From positions 1-39,161 of the forward strand of contig PYIY01000210.1 of the NCBI GenBank assembly GCA_003635195.1: a DNA stretch of 39,161 nucleotides, written 5' to 3'. The notes under the pieces were generated by a model. It was given only the letters and a program-made list of their open reading frames with translations. It was not told the origin of the DNA and did not search any database. The position numbers were made by a program, and so were the translations under genes. Shown one piece after another: positions 1 to 7,854 of this stretch. Each line of letters opens with the position of its first letter. The stretch's first letter is position 1. This DNA comes from Candidatus Poribacteria bacterium. GTDB taxonomy: Bacteria > Poribacteria > WGA-4E > WGA-3G.

Positions 1-1
1 C

Positions 2-139
2 ATACCAACGAATGCCGCTTTTGATGATGCAGTCGCTGCCCGTCCCGGAGCACTCTGGACAACCCAAGATGGCGTTCATCCAAATGCGGAGGGACACACC
101 TTGATGGCGTTGGAATTCCTTAAGCAGGCGGGGTGGTAA
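2..139 (+). CDS. SGNH/GDSL hydrolase, C-terminal fragment (5' end outside window)
   Basis: Reading from base 2 in frame gives 45 residues ending at TAA 137-139. The fragment contains DGVHPNAEGHTLMALEFL, the block V signature (DxxHP followed by GH) of SGNH/GDSL esterases, which supplies the catalytic Asp and His. Family members hydrolyse ester bonds in lipids or acetylated sugars. The Ser-containing N-terminal block is off the window, so activity and localisation cannot be judged. It is convergent with the TPR gene that ends at 162. Confidence 0.75.
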   Translation: MPTNAAFDDAVAARPGALWTTQDGVHPNAEGHTLMALEFLKQAGW

Positions 140-161
140 ACTATCCTCATAGCGTCCAGTG

Positions 162-1043
162 TTACTGCGGTTGAACATTCTGAGCCTGACGTTTCAACGC
201 TTCAATGAATGTCTGCTCGTGGTGTTTGTTATATTCAGAGGCGAGTTGTTGGGCACCGGTTCGGTTACCCCAATAAAATTGCCATCCGACGAGAGAGATA
301 CCAGCACAGTCGATGTATCGACGGTCACGAATAGCATCCACGGCAAGGTAGATAAACGTCCCACTCAATGCTGCCGCAAGAACACCCTCTTTCACTTTGC
401 CTACGTAAATCTGCCCACTCCCAGGAACGACTGTAGAGAGCCAACCTGCCACTTGTGGTGATTTGGACGGCAGAGGTGTCTCCGCAAGTAGTGTGTCCGC
501 CAATTCACTCGCTTTTTTTTGCCGGGATACACCCATCTGGGATGTGTTTACTTGTCGCAATTCTGAGATCGCCTTGTTCCAATCGGTCGTATGAATGTAG
601 CACCAGCCGCGTAAGTAGTGTGCTGCAGCCACGACTTCTGGCTCCGTGCTGGTGTGTAAGAGTTCAAAGAGGCTACTTCGCGCCTGCGAATACGCCCCTG
701 CATCAAAATGGAGCTGCCCGAGCATCAACTGACTCTGAAACCGTAAAGGCGAATTCGGGTGGATGGCTGAAAACTTGCGAAACAACCCCTCGGCACGTGT
801 CGTCTCGTTCTGGTAATAATAACTTTGCGCGATCCGATAATCCGCTATATCGCTGAATTCCGTATCGGGATCATAAAACAGCAGCCGTTTATACGCAAGT
901 CGTGTCGCTCGGTAATCACCCGATTCAAATAATTGCTCTGCATAACGGTATTGCAGATCTACTGTCTCAGCAGGGACGCTCGTTGCAAAAAACGTAATGG
1001 AGATTAATAGACAATATAATGATTTAATCAAAATGTGTGTCAT
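162..1043 (-). CDS. Secreted or inner-membrane TPR protein with C-terminal PGSGQIY membrane domain
   Basis: A 293-residue protein. Residues 1-25 look like a signal peptide (short basic start, then a hydrophobic run ending near VPAET). Residues about 30-185 are TPR-like helical repeats of the YfiO/BamD style (for example ESGDYRATRLAYKRLLF). The C-terminal third starts with the turn VVPGSGQIYVGKVKEG and contains hydrophobic segments, resembling the small membrane domain found after TPRs in DUF5683-type proteins. It is paralogous to the protein encoded at 12401-13348 (same repeat opening, same PGSGQ-Y-G motif). Such proteins are usually envelope-associated scaffolds; no enzymatic motif is visible. 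The Shine-Dalgarno upstream of the ATG is weak. Confidence 0.6.
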   Translation of the reverse strand: MTHILIKSLYCLLISITFFATSVPAETVDLQYRYAEQLFESGDYRATRLAYKRLLFYDPDTEFSDIADYRIAQSYYYQNETTRAEGLFRKFSAIHPNSPLRFQSQLMLGQLHFDAGAYSQARSSLFELLHTSTEPEVVAAAHYLRGWCYIHTTDWNKAISELRQVNTSQMGVSRQKKASELADTLLAETPLPSKSPQVAGWLSTVVPGSGQIYVGKVKEGVLAAALSGTFIYLAVDAIRDRRYIDCAGISLVGWQFYWGNRTGAQQLASEYNKHHEQTFIEALKRQAQNVQPQ

Positions 1044-1148
1044 AAGTCCAAGATCGGAAGTTTAACCGAAAGTTGTGTGCCCCACAGCAAGTCTCCATGA
1101 TTGAATTGCTGGACATTTTTTCGGGTTGCCCAACTTTTCCTTTACGGT

Positions 1149-2186
1149 TTAGAGGTCTAAATCACTTAAGTAATCAGCAATTTGCTTCGGTTGTCCATCA
1201 ACCGTCGTTTCCATCGCGGCGATGACAAGCACAAAACTTTTGATGTTGTCCTCAACCCGTGTTTTAGAAGGTTCACCACCGTCAATCCAATTGAGGAATT
1301 CATCGAATAGATGGTGATGATGCTCGTAGCGGACGGGTGGTGCTGCGTAAACCTCCGGTTCACCACCAACACGGCGGATAACCATCTGGTTTCCACCTGC
1401 GATTGCGACTGTGCCTTTTTCAAACTCGGCGCGGTAATACTCATGATTCCAGCAGTATTCAATCCCAGCCGCCGAACTGTTACCCTCATAAGAGGTGTGA
1501 ACACCGTTGTCCATACGCATTAGATAGAAACCGCTGGAATGGTGCCGAAAACTTGACCATTCTGGATTCCATCCAAACCCAATCAAGGTTTCGCAGTCGC
1601 CGCCAGCGAGAAACCGAAGCATGTCCAAGTGATGAACAGAACCTTCAATGAGGAGTCCAAAATCCATATCGTGCCGCCAAGCTCCCCACGCCGAATAGCG
1701 ACGAAAGTCGCATCCATATCTACCAACAACGTATTGAAGTTTTCCTAATCTACCTTCATCGCGGATACGAATCAATTCCTGTTTGTTATCCGCATAGCGA
1801 TAGTTTTGAATGATAGCACACGGCAGTCCAGTTTTCTGCGCGGTGCGCACCATTGCTTTCGCCGCATCCCAGGTATCCGCGATCGGTTTTTCACAGATAA
1901 CGGGCAGTCCGTTTTCCATAGCAGCAATTGCAGCGGGACTGTGGAATTTCGGTGGGATCGCAATACCACAAAAATCTGCTTTGACTGCTGCACACGCCTC
2001 ATGAAAGTCCGTGAAACGTTGTGATGTACTGAGTCCTAATGCTTCACCTTGTGCTGCGAGAACCTCTGTATTCACATCTGCTAAACCGACGATTTCAACC
2101 CGATCCCTGAAACTATCGGTGAGAATGCGTATCCAATTCGCTGCCATACCACCGCCACCAATCATCAAACATGTTCGTCTCGCCAT
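1149..2186 (-). CDS. Gfo/Idh/MocA family oxidoreductase
   Basis: A 345-residue NAD(P)-dependent oxidoreductase. The N-terminal Rossmann fold has a glycine-rich loop (MIGGGGMAANW, residues 8-18), and the family EKP motif is present (VICEKPIADTW), which carries the substrate-proximal Lys. The C-terminal half is the GFO_IDH_MocA alpha/beta domain with several His residues (SSFRHHSSG, RYEHHHHLFDEF). Members oxidise or reduce sugars, inositols and related polyols; the substrate cannot be read from sequence. The ATG is preceded by AAAGGAAGAACT, a good ribosome binding site. A possible -10 (TATAAT at 2290-2295, minus strand) sits inside a small dyad upstream. Confidence 0.85.
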   Translation of the reverse strand: MARRTCLMIGGGGMAANWIRILTDSFRDRVEIVGLADVNTEVLAAQGEALGLSTSQRFTDFHEACAAVKADFCGIAIPPKFHSPAAIAAMENGLPVICEKPIADTWDAAKAMVRTAQKTGLPCAIIQNYRYADNKQELIRIRDEGRLGKLQYVVGRYGCDFRRYSAWGAWRHDMDFGLLIEGSVHHLDMLRFLAGGDCETLIGFGWNPEWSSFRHHSSGFYLMRMDNGVHTSYEGNSSAAGIEYCWNHEYYRAEFEKGTVAIAGGNQMVIRRVGGEPEVYAAPPVRYEHHHHLFDEFLNWIDGGEPSKTRVEDNIKSFVLVIAAMETTVDGQPKQIADYLSDLDL

Positions 2187-2388
2187 AGTTCTTCCTTTAT
2201 CGTACTATTAAGGGCTACAAGGGTCAGTGTTGACCTGAAAAACCTGTGCTAAAACGTTTAGAACCCATTGGATAGCAACCTGGTTATTAATTATAACCTT
2301 AAACGTGCTGATTATTCACCAATTTTAGATTCTTATGAAATATGCATAAAATGAACCTGAAATTTTGCCATAGTTTATAGACATTTTT

Positions 2389-4560
2389 TCAATTCAAATG
2401 TTCCTCAAACCAATCCATAATACGTTTCTGGTAATCAGTCCGGTGTTCAGGGTGCCATGCAGTAGCAGGATGTCCTTCACCTCTGTACCATACAAAAGTC
2501 GCTTTCTTGTTCAGTCGACGTAATCCAGAGAAAAGTTCTCCAGATTGTGCGTAGTCAGAACCCCCAAAACCTTCACCACAATAAATCAATACAGGGGTTT
2601 CAATTTTATCCAAATAAAATATAGGTGAGTTGTCAATATACCGTTGGCGTTGTTCCCATAGCGAACCGCCCATACGTCCTTGTCCTGTTTCTGCCCAACC
2701 AATTTGTGTACTGTCTCCCCCTTTAGAAAGTTGTCCGTAAAAGCTGGTCAAATTGTAGAGACCACCACCGCAAACTGCGGCTTTGAAACGGGTGGTTTGT
2801 GTAATCAGTCCAGCTGTACAATATCCACCATAACTGAATCCCATTATCCCTAATCTGTTTTCATCAGCGATACCCATTTCAATGACCTCGTCTATTGCGG
2901 GTAATATGTATTCTGGCATATCTACTAATGAATCAGTAGATTCAGGTGGCATATCAACACCGAGCACTGCAAAACCTTGGGCAGCAAGGAGTTGAAAGTT
3001 AATTTCTTCGACACCCAACCCGAAAGTGTAAATGGATCTCGATAAATCCTGACCGGGATAGACCTTTGTAATCAAAGGATAACGTTTTCCTTTCTCATAG
3101 TTAACAGGCAGAATCAAAACACCTCTTAAACGCTTGTCTTCCGCTGTTTTTGATTCAATGAAACGCACCTCCCCAAAGCGCAAGCCACACAGATGCGGAT
3201 TGAGATCAGTAACTTGCTGTTGTTTTCCAGAAACTGTATCATGCATCCATATTTCCTCAGGGTAAGTTGCATTTTGTGCTCTATAGAGAAGCTTCGTTCC
3301 GTTCCCGCAAGGTGTGGAGAGGTAAATTTGTTGCTCAAACAGACAGGTAGCCTTTACTGCAGCTGTATTTATCAGATAAAAACCATCTTTCTTTGTTTCG
3401 GGATCATGGGTTCGGATGCATATAGATTGTTCTTCATTTGATTCCCAGATGACATGTGTGTCTCTCTTCGCAACGAAACCGGTGATGTGTCGATCCAATC
3501 CTTCTGTAAGTTTTCGTGTATTACTTCCGTCTGCTGCAATCTCCCACACATGTTCATCAAAACCGCAGAAAACCGAGGTGCCTGAAGCGTTCCATAACGG
3601 GCGTGTGAAAAAATGAGGGGTCTCTGCAAAGTTCGCAGTGAGGTTTTTCTGTTCATCACCTTGTGTTGATGTCAAAAATAGACCATCTGGGTGGGTATAT
3701 ATCAGATGTTTGCCATTTGGTGCCCAACTCACAAATCGCGATCCAAATCTGATATTTGTTGCCAAGCCCCTAATTGATGATCCATCTAAAGGCACTAACA
3801 ATAACTCAAAGAAAATATCTTGAGAAGTTAAATTTTCCGCTCCTGTTATGTTGAGCACTACAACTGCAGTATCATCAGGAGAGAGATACATTTCTGCTAC
3901 ATATAATCCACGTGTGAGAAATGATACATCACCGGTGTCGACATTAAAAACACCTAAGTCTCCCTGAAACGATGCGAACCGACTTAGTTCTTCATCTGAA
4001 CCCAGCTGCTCATCTGGATCAGTATGCCAGACATTGATGACTCGTCCCTTAGAATCAGGAGAAATAATTGTAGAAAAATCTATATCTTCTGGACGTAGCT
4101 TTGTGATGAGATATTTTCCATCTGATGTCCACTGTGGCACTTCATAACCTTCTATTGGACTAATCGGTTTTTCACTAATGCGCCGCTGTTTATTTTCTAT
4201 TTTATCCCAAACCCACAGTTGCGGAGCACCCATTCGGTCAGAACAAAATGCGACATAACGTCCATCTGGAGACCATCTTGGTGCCCAGTCAATCCCTACA
4301 CCAGAACCGAGTTGATGGGATTCCTTTGTTTTAATATTGGTAACCCAAACCTCCTCACAATGACGATAAGCTGGTGCTCCAGTAGGTAAAAGTTTTGAGT
4401 ATTCTGTGGTTTTTTGTTCCGATGATGACTTTCGATTGGGATTCTTCACGACATAGGCAAGAGATTTTCCATCTGGGGAAAGCTGGAATCGCGAAACTTC
4501 TGGAAATGAAAGGGATTTCATTTTAAGTACATCTGAAATCGTTAATGTATTGTGAGTCAT
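2389..4560 (-). CDS. S9 family prolyl oligopeptidase-like serine peptidase (active-type paralogue)
   Basis: A 723-residue protein with a PD40-like beta-propeller in the first about 430 residues (repeats such as WAPRWSPDGRYVAFCSDR) and an alpha/beta-hydrolase domain after about 470. The nucleophile elbow is GFSYGGY with Ser576, and a candidate catalytic His is His697 (YRGEGH). The acid is less clear: where the family usually has GExD, this protein has GEGFGGSDY. No signal peptide is visible, so it is probably cytoplasmic. AGGAGG lies 8 nt before the ATG. It is the last gene of a set that begins with a sigma factor fused to a close paralogue, with two ABC-2 permeases between. The family releases amino acids or dipeptides from short peptides, some being acylaminoacyl peptidases; the substrate here is unknown. 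Confidence 0.85.
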   Translation of the reverse strand: MTHNTLTISDVLKMKSLSFPEVSRFQLSPDGKSLAYVVKNPNRKSSSEQKTTEYSKLLPTGAPAYRHCEEVWVTNIKTKESHQLGSGVGIDWAPRWSPDGRYVAFCSDRMGAPQLWVWDKIENKQRRISEKPISPIEGYEVPQWTSDGKYLITKLRPEDIDFSTIISPDSKGRVINVWHTDPDEQLGSDEELSRFASFQGDLGVFNVDTGDVSFLTRGLYVAEMYLSPDDTAVVVLNITGAENLTSQDIFFELLLVPLDGSSIRGLATNIRFGSRFVSWAPNGKHLIYTHPDGLFLTSTQGDEQKNLTANFAETPHFFTRPLWNASGTSVFCGFDEHVWEIAADGSNTRKLTEGLDRHITGFVAKRDTHVIWESNEEQSICIRTHDPETKKDGFYLINTAAVKATCLFEQQIYLSTPCGNGTKLLYRAQNATYPEEIWMHDTVSGKQQQVTDLNPHLCGLRFGEVRFIESKTAEDKRLRGVLILPVNYEKGKRYPLITKVYPGQDLSRSIYTFGLGVEEINFQLLAAQGFAVLGVDMPPESTDSLVDMPEYILPAIDEVIEMGIADENRLGIMGFSYGGYCTAGLITQTTRFKAAVCGGGLYNLTSFYGQLSKGGDSTQIGWAETGQGRMGGSLWEQRQRYIDNSPIFYLDKIETPVLIYCGEGFGGSDYAQSGELFSGLRRLNKKATFVWYRGEGHPATAWHPEHRTDYQKRIMDWFEEHLN

Positions 4561-4658
4561 CTTTTAACCTCCTTTTGTGTTTTGGTTCTTTCATCTTGGT
4601 TAAGGATGAGAAATATTCAATTAGATATAGTATTATTAGACACTCTTCACTGCTTTTA

Positions 4659-6059
4659 TTATATTTCAATGCGGACAAACACCATATACGCACCTGACAA
4701 TAGAAGCACAAAAAACAGAGCCAATAAGAGTAAATCTATAGCCGCAGCATTGAAGTCACGACTCAGATTGAGTGTATCTTCAAACTTTGGGATCGCCTCT
4801 GGGCTAACAGGTTTCTGGGACATTCCCTCACGAACGCCAATGATATGGAGACTCTTGGGATCTGCTCTATCCATATCTGTGACAAATTCTCGGTATTCAC
4901 GGGCGTAACGCTGCGCGTTCTCCACAAATTGTTGATGCCGTTCAAAGCCTGTGCCAGCAAAAACCTCAAGAAGGTACTGCACAATCGCAACCGGTGAGAC
5001 GCGGGTGACGGAACGTCCCAGTTGAATTTGGGCGTGCTGTTGGTCTAAAAATTCTTGGCTCAAACGTTCCCGCGCTGCTGCATCTTTAGTGACATATTCA
5101 CCCCCTAACGCTATTCTTTTCGCAGGATGCTCACGTGTGTCTTGCAAACGAGTAACATATTCATCACTGAGTTGAATATAAAGTTGTTGTCGACGTTCCT
5201 GGAATTCATCATAAGTCATAGGTGCTGAAAATCCGCTGGCAATGGAAGCGAGCGTACTCGGCATAAAAACGACAAAAGTAACCCAGGTCAACAAGAGTAT
5301 CACGAGACTCGCTGCACTTTGCTGCACACGCGACGACACTAACAATCCTAATGCCAGAAACAGGCACAGGTACAGCATCGCTATAAAGAAAATAATGCCT
5401 AAACGACTCCAGGCATCGGTCCCAAGTTGGACATCGCTGGATGTGGAAATTACCAGCAGATTCATCAACACCGCGAGCGTAAATGGGACGCTAATACTTA
5501 CCAATGCGCCTAAGAATTTCCCAATCAACACGGTATGGCGCGGTATTGAGTTCGCCAACATTAAACGTAATGTACCGTGCTCGCGTTCGCCGGAAATTGA
5601 GTCAAAGGTAAACAGGATTGCAATGAGGCTCAAGACGTATCCGATCACAAATTCCCAATCTACCTTAATAGTGTCCGGACGAATATTTCTTGAATTGTGA
5701 GTCGCAGGACGATAATCCAACTGCCAGAACCCATCTAAGCCATCGGCGATCCGCCGGAGGAGGATATGGACAGCATCTGGCAAAAAGATGTCACCGCCAT
5801 CTGCACAGAAATGGAGAGATGACGACTTTTTGTAAAGCAATCCGGGACCCCGTTGCGCAATGTCATACAAATTTGTTCGGGATCTTAAGCGATCCTGCGA
5901 TTCTGTGACGGCATCGTGATATTTCTGCATCCGCATAGGGTGTTCTCGGAGATGCACAACGGCGTTGGTCAGCATCAAACCGAAAAGCAATACTGTTGCC
6001 AGTGCAAATCGGAGGCTATTGAGGTTATCATAGAGTTCATGTTTTGTGATATGCCACAT
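4659..6059 (-). CDS. ABC-2 type transporter permease (DUF3526-like)
   Basis: A 466-residue membrane protein. It has a first membrane helix at about 15-35, a large extracytoplasmic loop, then a cluster of helices from about 135 to 270, another long loop, and a last helix at about 440-462. The signature SISGEREHGTLRLMLANSIPR is the cytoplasmic coupling segment typical of ABC-2/NosY-type permeases. It resembles the neighbouring permease at 6309-7844 in N-terminus (HELYDNLNSLRFA versus RELVDNLMTFRFA), topology and coupling segment. No ATP-binding protein gene is present in the cluster, so the energising subunit must be elsewhere, or the pair works differently. The ATG directly abuts a repeat (6060 onward) and no ribosome binding site is visible; the start is kept because it matches the paralogue's N-terminus. 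Confidence 0.8.
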   Translation of the reverse strand: MWHITKHELYDNLNSLRFALATVLLFGLMLTNAVVHLREHPMRMQKYHDAVTESQDRLRSRTNLYDIAQRGPGLLYKKSSSLHFCADGGDIFLPDAVHILLRRIADGLDGFWQLDYRPATHNSRNIRPDTIKVDWEFVIGYVLSLIAILFTFDSISGEREHGTLRLMLANSIPRHTVLIGKFLGALVSISVPFTLAVLMNLLVISTSSDVQLGTDAWSRLGIIFFIAMLYLCLFLALGLLVSSRVQQSAASLVILLLTWVTFVVFMPSTLASIASGFSAPMTYDEFQERRQQLYIQLSDEYVTRLQDTREHPAKRIALGGEYVTKDAAARERLSQEFLDQQHAQIQLGRSVTRVSPVAIVQYLLEVFAGTGFERHQQFVENAQRYAREYREFVTDMDRADPKSLHIIGVREGMSQKPVSPEAIPKFEDTLNLSRDFNAAAIDLLLLALFFVLLLSGAYMVFVRIEI

Positions 6060-6074
6060 AAGTAACCAGTAACC

Positions 6075-6133
6075 AGTAACCAGTTAACAGTTATCAGTTT
6101 TCAGCCTCCGCAGTAAAAAGGTTAGCATCTTCC
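6075..6133. repeat. Direct repeat copy 1 (59 bp)
   Basis: A 59-bp unit running from AGTAACCAGTTAACAG to GGTTAGCATCTTCC. It is repeated exactly 100 bp downstream at 6175-6233 with a single mismatch (6118 A versus 6218 G). It is preceded by short AGTAACC iterations that touch the permease start codon at 6059. Confidence 0.9.
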
Positions 6134-6174
6134 GCACCTCAATTATTGTGTTCATTAACCCAGCAAACAGAATA

Positions 6175-6233
6175 AGTAACCAGTTAACAGTTATCAGTTT
6201 TCAGCCTCCGCAGTAAAGAGGTTAGCATCTTCC
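6175..6233. repeat. Direct repeat copy 2 (59 bp)
   Basis: Second copy of the unit at 6075-6133, with one mismatch. A partial inverted match of its core (CTGAAAACTG) follows at 6290-6299. The 6060-6308 gap between the two permease genes contains little else that can be named. Confidence 0.9.
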
Positions 6234-6308
6234 TCAAGTGTGTATTTATTTTTGGAATTTACTATAATCAGTCAAAAGAGACGTATTAACTGAAAACTGG
6301 AAACTACT

Positions 6309-7844
6309 TCACACTTCGCTTCTTTCAAAAACTAAGAATATTACCATAAAAAGAAAAAGATTTATCATGAGCAGCAGGAGTAAATCTGGCAATGCACGCG
6401 CTGCATTTATTCTGACATCGCTTTTCTGAAAAGAAAATTGAGGCAAACTATCCCAGTCCACTGCGCCCTTATCAGCAGAAAACCATTGTTGAGACGCGAA
6501 AGCATTCTTATCGTAGTAGTAGTCAATCAGGGTTCGTCTGTACCTTCGTGCCGCTTGAAAAAAATCTCTGAGTCCGTGCAGATCTGTCCCCGCCCACGCT
6601 TGCGTCGCAGCATCGTACATCCCGACTGGCGAACACCTCAGCAGGATACGATCTACGATCGCTGGTTGAACGAAAATGGTTTCGAGTGCCTGTTTTCGGA
6701 CAAGCCATGCGCGTTCAGCGGTGTTGATGGTCTGCGGCCCGAGGAAGCGGTAGTAGTCCTGTGCATGAGGCACCCGAGGTTTGGATGCTTCAGTAAGTTT
6801 CCCGATGTTTGAACCAGCGAGGTAGAAATATCTAAGTATTGATGGACTTCTGTAAAAGTATGCGTAGTTGAAACCGGATCCGCCTATTATGCCAAAATGT
6901 GGGTCTTCTCCTACCATGCCAAAATGTGGGTCTTCTCCTGGAACCGCGTCATTTGCAAGGAAATGTTTTCGCTCTCTGTCGAATTCATCCCAGATCTGTT
7001 TAATTTCGTCGTACGTGGAAACCATACGCGCTTGCGAGGTCTGAGGCGGCGCGATCGCGGCGAGGATCACGTTTGGATACACCAACACCCAAAACCCCCA
7101 GACGAACATAGCAAGCATCAGCGCGGTACCGGTTCTGCGGGTTACTGCTGAAATTAGCATACCGATGAGGTAGAATACCGATAGATAGACAATTGAGCTC
7201 AAGATAATCCCCCCAATGCGAAGGAAATCACCGATGCCCAGAGAAATAGCCGTGGATGTTGTCAGCAAAATAGCCGCGAGGAGTAGGCTCATCAGCAGTG
7301 GGACCAACAGACAGGTCATTGCACTGATGTATTTCGCAAGCAGGATATGCCCGCGCCGGACTGGATGCGTTAGCACCAAACGCAATGTACCGCGCTCGCG
7401 TTCCCCTGCAATGGCATCGTAGGCGAAAATAAGTGCGATTAGACTCAGAACGACCTCAAAGATAAAAACAATATCAATCGCAGAGAAGAGGTTGAGCAGT
7501 GGATTTGTCGTCCCTCGCATCCGGGCATCCCACAACGTGGGCACAAAAGCGTAAGATATCCAAATTTCGTTCCCCAGCCGTTTATCCAATCCAACATTGA
7601 AGATACTCAGTGGATTTGGCGGGCGGGCAACGTCCAAGGCTCCTGCCGAATAGGTTTTCCGTTCCTGCAATTGCTGACGCTCTGTTTTGAGAGCAGTGTT
7701 GTAAGCTGCCAAGCGTCGCTCGTAATCTTTAATCAGCACGGCGGAATTCGCGACGACAAGCAGTAACATAATAAAGACTGCGGCAGCAAAGCGGAATGTC
7801 ATTAGATTGTCAACGAGTTCTCGACGGATGAGTGTTGTTATCAT
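6309..7844 (-). CDS. ABC-2 type transporter permease (DUF3526-like), second of pair
   Basis: A 511-residue membrane protein with the same plan as the 4659-6059 product: N-terminal helix, long loop, membrane cluster around 130-270, second loop, C-terminal helix around 480-508. The coupling segment AIAGERERGTLRLVLTHPVRR is clear. Its ATG lies 8 nt past the TAG stop of the sigma-peptidase fusion gene, and AGGA overlaps that stop, so the two are probably translationally coupled. A 27-bp tandem duplication adds a repeated EDPHFG nonapeptide in the second loop. The cargo is unknown; NosY-like permeases often export or assemble envelope components. Confidence 0.82.
   Translation of the reverse strand: MITTLIRRELVDNLMTFRFAAAVFIMLLLVVANSAVLIKDYERRLAAYNTALKTERQQLQERKTYSAGALDVARPPNPLSIFNVGLDKRLGNEIWISYAFVPTLWDARMRGTTNPLLNLFSAIDIVFIFEVVLSLIALIFAYDAIAGERERGTLRLVLTHPVRRGHILLAKYISAMTCLLVPLLMSLLLAAILLTTSTAISLGIGDFLRIGGIILSSIVYLSVFYLIGMLISAVTRRTGTALMLAMFVWGFWVLVYPNVILAAIAPPQTSQARMVSTYDEIKQIWDEFDRERKHFLANDAVPGEDPHFGMVGEDPHFGIIGGSGFNYAYFYRSPSILRYFYLAGSNIGKLTEASKPRVPHAQDYYRFLGPQTINTAERAWLVRKQALETIFVQPAIVDRILLRCSPVGMYDAATQAWAGTDLHGLRDFFQAARRYRRTLIDYYYDKNAFASQQWFSADKGAVDWDSLPQFSFQKSDVRINAARALPDLLLLLMINLFLFMVIFLVFERSEV
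6890..6943. repeat. 27-bp tandem duplication inside permease gene
   Basis: Two adjacent units at 6890-6916 and 6917-6943 encode EDPHFGMVG and EDPHFGIIG in frame. The first 24 bases are identical, suggesting a recent slippage duplication that preserved the frame. Confidence 0.9.
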
Positions 7845-7854
7845 GAACTTTATC

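Noticed and set aside
6060..6240. CRISPR array
   Set aside because: Only two 59-bp copies, no regular spacers and no cas genes.
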